Below, piece after piece: positions 16,031 through 24,211 of a stretch of DNA of 46,396 bases. Numbering within the stretch: the stretch's first letter is position 1; the number at the start of each line of letters is the position of its first letter. The notes beneath the pieces were generated by a model. It was not told the DNA's origin. It searched no databases and saw only the letters and a program-made list of their open reading frames with translations. The DNA is from Candidatus Nomurabacteria bacterium RIFCSPLOWO2_01_FULL_42_17 (lineage in GTDB: Bacteria > Patescibacteriota > Minisyncoccia > Phycocordibacterales > UBA9973). Position numbers and translations under genes: made by a program. The stretch spans positions 33,049 to 79,444 of the forward strand of contig MFVE01000006.1 in the NCBI GenBank assembly GCA_001785985.1, in the 5' to 3' direction.

Positions 16031-16768
16031 ATGAAGCAAACAAAATTCATTCACGAAATTCGCGCGGTTAAGACTAAAAAAGAACTTTCAAATATAATCA
16101 GAGCGCAAAGGATAAGTGAGCAGGTCTTGCGAGATGTTTTGAAAATTCTCAAAACGGGTATTAGTGAAATAGAAGTTGCCAATTTTATTAAAAAAACATA
16201 TATCAGCCATGGCGTAAATGTGTTATCTTTTCCGCCGATTGTTGCCTTTGGTAAAAATACTGCCAATATTCATCATACTCCCGGCAAATCCAAATTAAAA
16301 AAAGGCGATCTTATCATGTTCGATTTTGGTTGCACCATTAATCATTATTGTTCTGATATGACTCGTAGTTATTTTTGGGGCCAACCGACTCAAAGACAAA
16401 AGAAGATTTATGAGAGCGTTTTCCGCGCGATGAATTTAGCTATGAATAAAATTAAAAAAGGAGAACGAAGGGCAAAGATGATAGATAAAGCGGCGCGAGA
16501 TTTTTTAAATAAAAAATACGGCAAAAAGAATTTTCAGCACGGGCTCGGACATGGAGTCGGTACGGTGATTCACGAGTGGCCGAATTTCAAGCCAAAAAGT
16601 GAAGATATTTTGCCTGCCGGATGTGTGATGACCATCGAACCCGGACTTTATTTTCAAGGTTTTGGGGGAGTGAGAATAGAAGATATGATTCTCATAACCA
16701 AGAATGGCTGTACGAATTTAACCAATTTTCCTAAAGATTTAAAGAGTGCTATACTAGGCACCATATGA
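16031..16768 (+). CDS. M24 metallopeptidase (Xaa-Pro aminopeptidase-like)
   Basis: A 245-residue 'pita-bread' peptidase consisting only of the catalytic domain. The five metal ligands are visible: two Asp in MFDFGCTINHYCSDMTRSYF, His in HGLGHGVGTVIHE, Glu in TIEPGLYF and Glu in VRIEDMILIT. The HGxGHGVG motif and the spacing fit Xaa-Pro aminopeptidase more than type I methionine aminopeptidase. The N-terminal creatinase-like domain of full-size enzymes is missing. Its last four bases overlap ddl. Confidence 0.9.
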   Translation: MKQTKFIHEIRAVKTKKELSNIIRAQRISEQVLRDVLKILKTGISEIEVANFIKKTYISHGVNVLSFPPIVAFGKNTANIHHTPGKSKLKKGDLIMFDFGCTINHYCSDMTRSYFWGQPTQRQKKIYESVFRAMNLAMNKIKKGERRAKMIDKAARDFLNKKYGKKNFQHGLGHGVGTVIHEWPNFKPKSEDILPAGCVMTIEPGLYFQGFGGVRIEDMILITKNGCTNLTNFPKDLKSAILGTI

Positions 16769-17730
16769 AGAAAAAGTTGAAAATAGGGGTGCTTTTTGGG
16801 GGCAAGTCGGCGGAACACGAGGTCTCGCTGAAGTCTGCAAAAAATGTCATAAATGGGCTAGATAAAACAAAATATCAAATAACTTCAATAAAGATCAACA
16901 AGGATGGTAAATTTGATTTCAATAAAATAAAGAATTTTGATGTGATTTTTCCGGTAATGCATGGACCGTTCGGCGAAGACGGTAGTATGCAAGGTCTTCT
17001 GAAACTTGCCGGCGTGCCGTTTGTTGGCCCGGGCGTTCTCGGCAGCGCGGCTGGTATGGATAAAGATGTGACGAAGAGACTTTTACGAGATGCTGGTATC
17101 CCCATCGGTAAATTTCTCACTTTTAGAGCGGGTGAAAAAATAAATTTTAATAAAATAAAACAAGAGCTTGGTTTGCCCATGTTTATCAAACCGGCAAATA
17201 TGGGTTCATCTGTTGGAGTCAGTAAAGTACGAAATGAAAATGAATTTAAAAAAGCAATCAGAGATGCTTTTCTTTACGATATAAAAATAATTATAGAAGA
17301 GTTTATTGATGGCCGTGAAATCGAATGCGCGATACTCGGCAACGACACGCCGATGGCTTCTATTCCCGGAGAAATTATTGCCAATCAAGAATTTTATTCT
17401 TATAATGCAAAATATATTGATGCGGGGTCTATCGCTGTCATTCCTGCCGAGATCGATAAAAGTACGACAAAAAAGATTCAAACATTGGCGATCCGCACTT
17501 TCCAAGCTTTAAATTGCGAAGGGATGAGTCGGGTAGATGTGTTTCTTACTAAGAAAGGAAATGTGTTTGTGAATGAAATAAATACAATTCCCGGGTTTAC
17601 AGATATCAGCATGTATCCAAAGCTTTGGGAGGCGAGTGGTATTCCAGTATCAAAACTTTTAGATAGGTTGATCGAGCTTGCCTTGGAGCGATTTGCTAAA
17701 GAAAAAAAATTAAAAACTTCTGTAAATTAA
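16765..17730 (+). CDS. ddl: D-alanine--D-alanine ligase
   Basis: A 321-residue ATP-grasp enzyme that joins two D-alanines for the peptidoglycan stem peptide. N-terminal GGKSAEHEVSLKSA, central MFIKPANMGSSVGVSKV (ATP grasp) and C-terminal SRVDVFLTKKGNVFVNEINTIPGFT contain the ATP/Mg ligands. Length is near the usual 310-360. The ATG overlaps the preceding stop by four bases. TATACT at 16750-16755 nine bases upstream could supply an extra promoter. alr follows 20 bases later, so the D-Ala supply genes are paired. Confidence 0.97.
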   Translation: MKKKLKIGVLFGGKSAEHEVSLKSAKNVINGLDKTKYQITSIKINKDGKFDFNKIKNFDVIFPVMHGPFGEDGSMQGLLKLAGVPFVGPGVLGSAAGMDKDVTKRLLRDAGIPIGKFLTFRAGEKINFNKIKQELGLPMFIKPANMGSSVGVSKVRNENEFKKAIRDAFLYDIKIIIEEFIDGREIECAILGNDTPMASIPGEIIANQEFYSYNAKYIDAGSIAVIPAEIDKSTTKKIQTLAIRTFQALNCEGMSRVDVFLTKKGNVFVNEINTIPGFTDISMYPKLWEASGIPVSKLLDRLIELALERFAKEKKLKTSVN

Positions 17731-17750
17731 ATTTCAGTAAATCATAAAGT

Positions 17751-18899
17751 ATGAATAAATTACAAAGAAAGGGACTCCGAACTTGGATTGAAATTGATCG
17801 AAAAGCTATCGCGCACAATCTTTCGGTTTTTCAATCGCTAATCAATAAAAAAACAAAACTCATGGCGGTAATAAAGTCCAACGCTTACGGCCATAGCCTT
17901 ATTGATTTTGCCAGAGAAATATCCAAGTCTGGTGTTGATTTCTTCGGGGTAGATTCTATAGTTGAGGGTTTAGCTTTGCGAAAAGAGGGAATTAAAACGC
18001 CCATCTTGGTCTTGGGCTACACTCTCCCGGAGATGGTCGCCCTAGCCGCGGACAATAATATCTCTCTATCCGTATCAACTTTTGAATCACTCGAATATGT
18101 CGTCGCCAATCAAAAACATTTTACCAAGTCTTTAAATATTCATATCAAAGTAGATACGGGCATGCATCGTCAAGGATTTTTAATGGAAGATCGTAAAAAA
18201 GTTTTGAAAATTATTGATTCGCATAAAAACTATAATTTTAATGTTGCAGGAATATTTACTCATTTTGCTTCGGCGAAAAATCCCGCTTTTCCTAAAGACA
18301 CAGAAATGCAAATGCAAGATTTTAAATTATGGGTCGCGGATTTTAAAAGAAAAGGCCTTAATCCGATCGCTCACGCGGCAGCCACTGCGGGTACTATGCT
18401 TTTTCCGGATTCTCACTTCGATATGGTGCGCGTAGGCATCGGGCTTTACGGGCTCTGGCCGGCGAGAGAAGTCAAAGCCGCTCTCCAAGATAAAATTTCT
18501 CTGAAGCCAGTGCTTGCATGGAAATCAATAATTACGGAAATTAAAAAACAACCCAAAGGCAGCAGGATCGGATATGATCTGACTGAATCTTTGCCAGATG
18601 CTGGCGTCGTGGCTATCGTGCCGGTAGGATATTGGCATGGTTATCCTCGCGCACTATCTTCACTGGGCAAGATGCTTGTAGACGGGAAGGAATGCAAAGT
18701 ACTAGGCAGAATTTCCATGGATATGATTTGCATTGATGTCACCAAAATAAAAAATCTAGCTGTAGGAGATGAAGTGACAGTCATTGGCAAGGATAGCGAT
18801 TCACCGTGCTCTATGGAAGGTATCAGCAATATCTTAGATTTGTCCTGGTATGAGACTGTAACTCGACTCAATCCCTTGATTAAGAGAATTTATTTATAA
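17751..18899 (+). CDS. alr: Alanine racemase
   Basis: A 382-residue PLP enzyme of fold type III that converts L- to D-alanine. The PLP lysine is in AVIKSNAYGHSL (about residue 42). The second catalytic tyrosine lies in the SRIGYDLTESLP segment (usual form VGYG.T). The C-terminal barrel has VLGRISMDMICIDVT. It forms a tight unit with ddl upstream (20-base gap). An rpmG transcript with its own promoter begins just after. Confidence 0.96.
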   Translation: MNKLQRKGLRTWIEIDRKAIAHNLSVFQSLINKKTKLMAVIKSNAYGHSLIDFAREISKSGVDFFGVDSIVEGLALRKEGIKTPILVLGYTLPEMVALAADNNISLSVSTFESLEYVVANQKHFTKSLNIHIKVDTGMHRQGFLMEDRKKVLKIIDSHKNYNFNVAGIFTHFASAKNPAFPKDTEMQMQDFKLWVADFKRKGLNPIAHAAATAGTMLFPDSHFDMVRVGIGLYGLWPAREVKAALQDKISLKPVLAWKSIITEIKKQPKGSRIGYDLTESLPDAGVVAIVPVGYWHGYPRALSSLGKMLVDGKECKVLGRISMDMICIDVTKIKNLAVGDEVTVIGKDSDSPCSMEGISNILDLSWYETVTRLNPLIKRIYL

Positions 18900-18931
18900 C
18901 TGTGGTTTAAATGGGCTCAAATGTCTCGAGG

Positions 18932-18958
18932 TTGCTTTCTAGTGATTTTTAATATAAT
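18932..18958 (+). promoter_or_regulatory. Promoter of rpmG
   Basis: TTGCTT (18932-18937), 15 bases, TATAAT (18953-18958); ATG is eight bases further on. Confidence 0.5.
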
Positions 18959-18966
18959 ATCTAACC

Positions 18967-19125
18967 ATGTCACAAGATAGACTTATAAAATTTGCTTGCG
19001 GAACCTGCAAACATGTAAATTACTGGTCCAGCAAAAACAAGAAACTCGTTACTAAAAAAATCGAGCTCAAAAAGTATTGCAAGTGGTGTCGTAAACAAAC
19101 GAAACACAAGGAAACAAAAAAGTAG
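18967..19125 (+). CDS. rpmG: Large ribosomal subunit protein bL33
   Basis: A 52-residue protein that is easy to miss because of its size. It has the bL33 pattern: two CxxC pairs (CGTC near residues 11-14, CKWC near 38-41) forming a zinc ribbon, YWSSKNKK between them and a Lys-rich tail ending KETKK. Length is typical (49-55). It starts eight bases after TATAAT. The small membrane peptide gene at 19210 follows. Confidence 0.92.
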   Translation: MSQDRLIKFACGTCKHVNYWSSKNKKLVTKKIELKKYCKWCRKQTKHKETKK

Positions 19126-19209
19126 TTTATTAAAAAACTGCTCTATGTTAAAATACTAGTGAATTGTTGTTGTCTGTAAACCTTAAACCACAAATCTCAG
19201 GAGGCCCTT

Positions 19210-19296
19210 ATGGTAATCGCTATCATTGTTTTTGCTGCGATACTTCTTGCCATTGTTCTATGGCACTGGGTTGCGGTATTGCGCGAAGGCAAATAA
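19210..19296 (+). CDS. 28-residue single-helix membrane peptide
   Basis: A very short frame, ATG 19210 to TAA 19294-19296, encoding MVIAIIVFAAILLAIVLWHW followed by VAVLREGK. One hydrophobic helix fills residues 2-22 and the end is charged. Support comes from context: AGGAGG lies about six bases before the ATG, and a 13-bp perfect terminator follows eight bases after the stop. AAAATACT near 19150 may be the -10. I infer a real small protein, possibly a regulator of a membrane complex. A non-coding RNA with a chance frame is the alternative. Confidence 0.6.
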   Translation: MVIAIIVFAAILLAIVLWHWVAVLREGK

Positions 19297-19303
19297 TCTA
19301 TAT

Positions 19304-19340
19304 CGCCCCACAGCAGTTTGGTCTGCTGTGGGGCGCGTCT
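19304..19340 (+). terminator. Strong intrinsic terminator
   Basis: CGCCCCACAGCAG (19304-19316), loop TTTGGT, CTGCTGTGGGGCG (19323-19335), then CGTCTTTTT. It is a perfect 13-bp G+C-rich stem. Confidence 0.9.
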
Positions 19341-19368
19341 TTTTACATACAGCGCATTGCAAAAACCT

Positions 19369-19451
19369 TTCTGGAAAGGTATAAATAAAAGGTATCAAAC
19401 CTTTTGATACGACGTCGACTCGGACATTGTGAATGAGAGTACTCGTTCACA
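19369..19451. repeat. Cluster of three small hairpins upstream of tRNA-Trp
   Basis: ACCTTT/AAAGGT with loop CTGG near 19369-19384; GTATCAAA (19392-19399) / TTTGATAC (19403-19410); TGTGAATGAG (19428-19437) / CTCGTTCACA (19442-19451, one G-T). No coding frame is convincing here. They may be RNA-processing structures in the tRNA precursor or old palindromic insertions. Confidence 0.5.
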
Positions 19452-19479
19452 TGCTCCTCGCTAGTCGTAATAAAGCTAC

Positions 19480-19550
19480 GGGTCCATAGTTTAGAGGTAG
19501 AATTTCCCTCTCCAAAAGGGAAGACCGAGGTTCGATTCCTCGTGGGCCCG
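19480..19550 (+). tRNA. tRNA-Trp (anticodon CCA)
   Basis: A 71-base cloverleaf. The acceptor stem is GGGTCCA/TGGGCCC with one G-T pair. The D-arm is GTTT-AGAGGTA-GAAT. The anticodon arm TCCCT-CTCCAAA-AGGGA reads CCA, and the T-arm is CGAGG-TTCGATT-CCTCG. The discriminator is G, as expected for bacterial tRNA-Trp. The next bases are CCT, so the CCA end is not encoded. It ends eight bases before the stop codon of the minus-strand membrane protein gene. Confidence 0.93.
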
Positions 19551-19557
19551 CCTTCGG

Positions 19558-19908
19558 TTAAACTACTGGTGCTTCTTTTTCGAATGAGTGCAAGACAGCG
19601 CTCACGATTGCGAGCACTATACCGAAGACGAGCGCCCACCAGAAACTATCAACTGTAAATCCCGGCACAATACTTGCAGCCAACATAACGAGGAAGCCAT
19701 TGATGACGAACACAAAGAGTCCGAGGGTTAAAATTGTAACTGGTAAAGTCAGCACCACAAGGAGCGGACGCAAGAAAGCATTTATAATTCCGAGAACCAA
19801 TGCCAAGACGAGCGCCGCAACCAGCCCAGTCACATGAACTCCGGGCAAAACATAAGCCGATATTAATATAGCTACAGCCGCAACCAACCAATGAATTAAA
19901 ATTTTCAT
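19558..19908 (-). CDS. YvlD/phage-holin superfamily IV membrane protein
   Basis: A 116-residue membrane protein with four predicted helices. It has the family pattern: N-terminal HWLVAAVAILISAYVLPGVHV, then GLVAALVLALVLGIINAFLRPLL, TLPVTILTLGLFVFVINGF and a last helix before a short tail. The sequence P(G)V.V....AL..ALVLG..NA..RP matches the YvlD group. The group name is historical: these chromosomal proteins are not phage lysis proteins, and the function is unknown, with envelope-stress links in Bacillus. It stands alone on the minus strand between two plus-strand units. Confidence 0.88.
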   Translation of the reverse strand: MKILIHWLVAAVAILISAYVLPGVHVTGLVAALVLALVLGIINAFLRPLLVVLTLPVTILTLGLFVFVINGFLVMLAASIVPGFTVDSFWWALVFGIVLAIVSAVLHSFEKEAPVV

Positions 19909-20006
19909 AGTTATCTGATCTACTAATCTAATAATATTTTAATTATAACTTAATCTTCTATTTCTTGGCAAGGAAGTTTTCCACAACCATGTGATACAAT
20001 ACAAAA

Positions 20007-21647
20007 ATGGCAAAAACAGCCAAAAACGTAGCTGAAATTATCGTAAATTGTCTGGAAAAACATGGTATCAAATATATTTTTGGCGTACCCGGGGAGGAAA
20101 ATCTGACTTTTTTAGAGGCCGTTAAAAATTCTAAAATTACTTTCATCACCACTCGCACTGAACAGGGAGCGGCATTTATGGCCGCTACAGTTGGCCGGAT
20201 GACAGGTAAAGTCGGTGTAGCGCTTTCTACTCTGGGCCCCGGGGCAACGAATCTAATGACAGGGGTGGCATATGCGGAGCTCGGAGGTTTTCCGCTTTTG
20301 GTTATTACCGGCCAGAAAGCAATTAAAAAGAATAAACAAGGGAAATTTCAGATTATTGATGTGGTGGGCATGATGAAGACAGTTACAAAATTTTCTAAGA
20401 CGATTACTGCGGGCGATCAAGTGCCAAGCATGATGAGCGAAGCAATCAGTCTCGCCGAAACCGAACGCCCCGGCGCGGTGCATTTGGAACTGCCTGAAGA
20501 TATTGCCGAAGAATCATGTGATGCTGTTCCGCTCGATCCAAAAAAAATTATTTATAATAAAGCAGATGATAAATCCATAAATCTAGCGCTGAATGAAATC
20601 CAAAAATCAAAACACCCGATCATTATTTTAGGCGGAGGATTAAATAGACAGACGAATAAAATTTTTTTACGCAAAGCAATTGATGCATTTTTAAAAAAGA
20701 CAGGCATACCTTTTGTCTCGACGCAGATGGGAAAGGGAGCGGGGGATGAGACCTCTCAGCTATACATTGGCACGACGGCTCTATCGCAGGGTGAATATGT
20801 GCATCAAGCGCTTCGTCATGCGGATCTAATACTTATGATTGGGCATGATGTGATTGAAAAGCCCCCAATGATTTTAACGGCGCAAAAAATTATCCACATA
20901 AATTTCTTTTCTTCTATGGCTCCCGATGTTTATGTTCCGACACACGAAGTCATCGGAGATATTTCTCATACTCTTCTTATTTTAACTAAGAAACTATCTG
21001 CTCGAAGTGAATGGGATTTTGATTATTTTTTTAAGATGCGAGATATGTTGAAAAAAGATATCGCTACATTTTCACAGTCTCCTGATTTTCCACTTCGGCC
21101 GGAGAGAATTATTTCAGACATACAAAAAACATTACAGAAGGGTGACATTCTTGCCTTGGACAACGGCATGTACAAGCTATATTTTGCCCGCAATTTTATC
21201 TCAAGAGAATTCCACGGCATTATTCTGGACAACACTCTGGCGACCATGGGCGCGGGCTTGCCTGCTGGGATTTCGCTGAAAATTCTCTACCCTAATAAAA
21301 AAGTTTTAGTTGTCTCGGGGGATGGAGGAATCATGATGAGCGTCGCAGAATTAGAAACAGCTGTTCGATTAGGAATAAATCTAGTAGTATTGATTTTGGA
21401 TGATTCGGGTTTTGGGATGATCCGCTGGAAACAAAAAGGAATGAATTTATCTTCATTCGGACTTTCTTTCAATAATCCAGATTTCATGACCCTTGCAAAA
21501 AGTTTCGGCGCAGTCGGGTATAAAGTTAAAAAAACGGAAGCCTTGCTTCCGTTTTTAGAAAAGGCGCTTAATTCTAAGGGTGTGCATATTATAGTTTGCC
21601 CTATCAATTACGAGGAGGCAAATGAATATTTAGGAAAAATAGTATAA
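20007..21647 (+). CDS. ThDP-dependent enzyme, acetolactate-synthase-like; candidate 2-oxoglutarate decarboxylase
   Basis: A 546-residue protein with the three domains of the acetolactate synthase/pyruvate decarboxylase family. The catalytic glutamate is Glu52 (RTEQGAAFMAA), GPGATNL follows at 78-84, and the ThDP motif begins GDG at 438-440 and ends in LDDSGFGMIRWKQ. By sequence alone it would be called acetolactate synthase. No ilvN, ilvC or ilvD lies nearby, and the next gene (7-base gap) is a succinate-semialdehyde-type dehydrogenase. This arrangement matches the cyanobacterial 2-oxoglutarate decarboxylase/SSADH pair, whose first enzyme was also annotated as acetolactate synthase. Substrate is therefore inferred from context. 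TACAAT six bases before ATG predicts leaderless expression. A palindrome lies at 21530-21556. Confidence 0.85.
   Translation: MAKTAKNVAEIIVNCLEKHGIKYIFGVPGEENLTFLEAVKNSKITFITTRTEQGAAFMAATVGRMTGKVGVALSTLGPGATNLMTGVAYAELGGFPLLVITGQKAIKKNKQGKFQIIDVVGMMKTVTKFSKTITAGDQVPSMMSEAISLAETERPGAVHLELPEDIAEESCDAVPLDPKKIIYNKADDKSINLALNEIQKSKHPIIILGGGLNRQTNKIFLRKAIDAFLKKTGIPFVSTQMGKGAGDETSQLYIGTTALSQGEYVHQALRHADLILMIGHDVIEKPPMILTAQKIIHINFFSSMAPDVYVPTHEVIGDISHTLLILTKKLSARSEWDFDYFFKMRDMLKKDIATFSQSPDFPLRPERIISDIQKTLQKGDILALDNGMYKLYFARNFISREFHGIILDNTLATMGAGLPAGISLKILYPNKKVLVVSGDGGIMMSVAELETAVRLGINLVVLILDDSGFGMIRWKQKGMNLSSFGLSFNNPDFMTLAKSFGAVGYKVKKTEALLPFLEKALNSKGVHIIVCPINYEEANEYLGKIV
21530..21556. repeat. Palindrome near the 3' end of the ThDP enzyme gene
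   Basis: AAAAACGGAAGC, loop CTT, GCTTCCGTTTTT: a perfect 12-bp stem with a T-run, identical in form to an intrinsic terminator but about 90 bases inside the gene. Confidence 0.8.
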
Positions 21648-21648
21648 T
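21643..21648 (+). promoter_or_regulatory. -10 box of the aldehyde dehydrogenase gene
   Basis: TATAAT overlapping the stop codon of the upstream gene; six bases to ATG 21655. It may let the dehydrogenase be made separately. Confidence 0.5.
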
Positions 21649-21654
21649 GTAAAA

Positions 21655-23022
21655 ATGCCAATTCAATCAAAAAATCCAGCAACTGAAGAAGTTTTAAAAA
21701 GTTTTAAAGAAATTTCAGATGATGAGCTTGAAAACAAACTTTCGCTGGGAGAGGAAGCTTTTAGGTCTTGGAAAAAAACTTCATTCAACGAACGAGCAAC
21801 TTTGATGCGTAAATTAGCAGAATATCTTCGCAGTCATACTGAAGAATTTTCAAAATTACAGATGCTCGAGATGGGGAAAACAATGAAGTCTGGCCCAGTC
21901 GGAATCGAGAAATGCGCTTCTCTTTGTGATTATTATGTAGACAATGCAGAAACAATTTTAAAGAACGAAGTGTTAACTACAGACAAAAAAGAACAGTATG
22001 TCCAGTTTGATCCGCTGGGTGCGGTGCTCGCGATCATGCCATGGAATTTTCCGTTTTGGCAGGTTTATCGTTTTGCTGTGCCGGCTTTGATGGCTGGCAA
22101 TGTCGGCCTGCTCAAACACGCATCAAACGTGCCCCAGTGCGCAGAAGCGATAGCAGAATCTTTCCGAGCTTGTGGGTTCCCCGAAGGCGTTTTTCAAAAT
22201 TTACTTCTTTCTGCGTCTCGAGTCGAAGGTGTGATTCGAGATCCTAGAATTGCTGCAGTTACTTTGACTGGCAGTGAGAAGGCAGGTAGTGAGGTGGCAC
22301 GCGTAGCTGGCGAAGAAATAAAAAAAGTGGTGCTGGAGCTGGGCGGCAGTGACCCTTTTATTGTTTTTGGCGATGCAGATATCAATCAGGCGGCTAAAAT
22401 TGCCGTGCTCTCGAGACTTCAAGGCAATACTGGACAAAGCTGTATTTCTGCAAAACGTTTTATCGTCGAAGAAAATATCAAAGATAAATTTACTAAAATG
22501 GTGGTAGAAGAATTTTCAAAATTATCCGTCGGGGATCCGAGTAATAAAGAAACAGACATCGGACCTCTTGCCACAGAGCAAATTTTATCAGAAGTTCAAA
22601 AGCAAGTTGAAAAATCAGTATCGCTTGGCGCAAAAATCATCTATGGCGGACAGAGGAGGAGCGGGAAAGGATATTTTTATTTGCCGACAGTCATGACAGA
22701 TATAAAAAAGGGCATGCCGGTTTATGATGAAGAAGTTTTTGGTCCAGTTCTGCCAATTATTTCTTTTAAAGATGAAACAGAAGCAATAAAAATCGCAAAT
22801 GACACTAGATACGGTCTCGGCGCATCCATTTTTACTTCCGATATAAAAAAGGCTGAACGTATTGTTCCGCTCATTGAAGCAGGGAATGTGTGCGTGAATG
22901 ATATGGTCAAATCTGACATACGCGCGCCCTTTGGGGGAATAAAAAAGTCCGGATACGGTAGAGAACTGGGCACTTATGGTATAAAAGAATTTGTTAATAT
23001 AAAAAATGTTTGGTTTAACTAA
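21655..23022 (+). CDS. NAD(P)-dependent succinate-semialdehyde-type dehydrogenase
   Basis: A 455-residue aldehyde dehydrogenase. The catalytic Cys263 lies in GNTGQSCISAKRF, the general base Glu229 in LELGGSDPF, the oxyanion Asn in PWNFPFW (129-135) and the cofactor Lys154 in LLKHASN. The combination LKHASN plus GQSCISAKRF is characteristic of the Sad/YneI class and the cyanobacterial SSADH, not of betaine or acetaldehyde dehydrogenases. Paired with the upstream ThDP enzyme, it would oxidise succinate semialdehyde to succinate, making NAD(P)H. A conserved terminator element follows 22 bases after the stop. Confidence 0.9.
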   Translation: MPIQSKNPATEEVLKSFKEISDDELENKLSLGEEAFRSWKKTSFNERATLMRKLAEYLRSHTEEFSKLQMLEMGKTMKSGPVGIEKCASLCDYYVDNAETILKNEVLTTDKKEQYVQFDPLGAVLAIMPWNFPFWQVYRFAVPALMAGNVGLLKHASNVPQCAEAIAESFRACGFPEGVFQNLLLSASRVEGVIRDPRIAAVTLTGSEKAGSEVARVAGEEIKKVVLELGGSDPFIVFGDADINQAAKIAVLSRLQGNTGQSCISAKRFIVEENIKDKFTKMVVEEFSKLSVGDPSNKETDIGPLATEQILSEVQKQVEKSVSLGAKIIYGGQRRSGKGYFYLPTVMTDIKKGMPVYDEEVFGPVLPIISFKDETEAIKIANDTRYGLGASIFTSDIKKAERIVPLIEAGNVCVNDMVKSDIRAPFGGIKKSGYGRELGTYGIKEFVNIKNVWFN

Positions 23023-23044
23023 AATATTTTTGATCTGAAAAAGG

Positions 23045-23094
23045 AAAACCAGCAGACTTTCTTGCAGAATATGCAGAAGTGATCTACTGGTTTA
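23045..23094 (-). terminator. Conserved terminator-like element, copy 1
   Basis: Outer stem AAACCAG/CTGGTTT, with an inner hairpin built on ACTT..TGCA and TGCAGAAGT. It shares AATATGCAGAAGT, ACTGGTT and TTGTGA at the same spacing with 41063-41112. On the minus strand it ends in a T-rich run, so it terminates the sugar isomerase-like gene. It may also end the plus-strand aldehyde dehydrogenase transcript. Confidence 0.75.
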
Positions 23095-23114
23095 TTGTGA
23101 TTGTTTGGGTTTAT

Positions 23115-24119
23115 TTAACCCCCGCTCCCAAATTGCTCATCGAAGACAATATCCGAGGTGGAGAAGTCTAGCTTTTTCAAAAATTCAGCTGACTCCCTGG
23201 CTCCGTGTTCGCGGTCCATCCCTCCGTCTTCCCATTCGACAGACAACGGGCCTGTGTATTTTATGTAATTCAGCGCACGGATGATGGACCTAAAGTCTAC
23301 ATTACCGTGACCTAGGCTCTTGAAATCCCATGCGCGAATGGGATTGTGGAATTCGGTGTGCCCACCAAATACGCCGGCCTCTGCTTTTTCTCTCCAGATC
23401 ACATCTTTCATGTGTACGTGGAAGATGCGGTCGGCGAATTCGTAGATAAAACGAACGTAATCCACTCGCTGGTACCCGAGGTGGCTAGGATCATAATTGA
23501 TTCCGAAACGACGATGTTTGCCGACAGCCGAGAGGGCTGTGCGGAAGCTGGCGATGTCAAATGCAATTTCGGTTGGGTGAACTTCCAAACCAAAGTTAAC
23601 GTTGCATTCTTCACAAACATCAAGGATCGGGCCAAATCTTCTGGCGAAGTCATCGAAACCGTCCTTGATCATGCTTTTCGGTACCGGTGGAAAACTGTAC
23701 ATCAACGGCCAGATCTTTGAACCAGTGAATCCGTTGACTACGTTGACTCCGAATCGACGAGCTGCACGAATTGTCGCGATCATTTCCTCAGCCGCGCGCC
23801 GTCGGACGTTTTCAGGATGGCCATCATCCCAGACGTGTGCGGGGAGTATAGCTTTGTGACGCTCGTCGATGTTGTCGCAGATTGCCTGACCGACGAGATG
23901 AGCTGAAATTGCGTGACACTGCATGCCGCATAATTCCAATAACTTACGTTTTATTTGACAGTAAGCTTCATCAGCTTTTTGCACTTCGAAGTGGTCTCCC
24001 CAACAAGCAAGTTCTAGGCCATCATAGCCGAAATCTCTCGCGTTTAGGGCCATGTCTCGGAGTGGAAGGTCGGCCCATTGGCCGGTGAAAAGCGTCTTCG
24101 GACGCCCATTGATTCTCAT
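23115..24119 (-). CDS. Sugar phosphate isomerase/epimerase-like TIM barrel protein
   Basis: A 334-residue protein of the xylose isomerase-like TIM barrel (AP endonuclease 2 fold). Candidate metal ligands follow the family order: Glu in FGLEVHPTE, Asp-His in NYDPSHLGY, His in FHVHMKD and Glu in LSVEWEDGG. The [14 protein letters not shown] strand near the N-terminus is typical of inosose or sugar-epimerase relatives. The substrate cannot be read from sequence. It has a leader with AAGGAAAAC before the ATG, is richer in G+C than its neighbours, and is followed by the conserved terminator element. It is a monocistronic unit, possibly transferred. Confidence 0.85.
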   Translation of the reverse strand: MRINGRPKTLFTGQWADLPLRDMALNARDFGYDGLELACWGDHFEVQKADEAYCQIKRKLLELCGMQCHAISAHLVGQAICDNIDERHKAILPAHVWDDGHPENVRRRAAEEMIATIRAARRFGVNVVNGFTGSKIWPLMYSFPPVPKSMIKDGFDDFARRFGPILDVCEECNVNFGLEVHPTEIAFDIASFRTALSAVGKHRRFGINYDPSHLGYQRVDYVRFIYEFADRIFHVHMKDVIWREKAEAGVFGGHTEFHNPIRAWDFKSLGHGNVDFRSIIRALNYIKYTGPLSVEWEDGGMDREHGARESAEFLKKLDFSTSDIVFDEQFGSGG

Positions 24120-24211
24120 AGTTGTTTTCCTTTTTTTTGATTGGTTTGTTGAGTTGTATTAGCCCATTTTCAATGTGCTAATTTTGATAATTTTTAACAC
24201 ATATTTACCAT

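Noticed and set aside
19479-19550. tRNA-Trp read with acceptor CGGGTCC/GGGCCCG
   Set aside because: That alignment removes U8 and gives discriminator C; shifting by one base restores U8, the D-arm and G73.
20007-21647. Acetolactate synthase of valine/isoleucine synthesis
   Set aside because: No small subunit or later pathway genes; the partner is an SSADH-type dehydrogenase. Not fully excluded from sequence alone.
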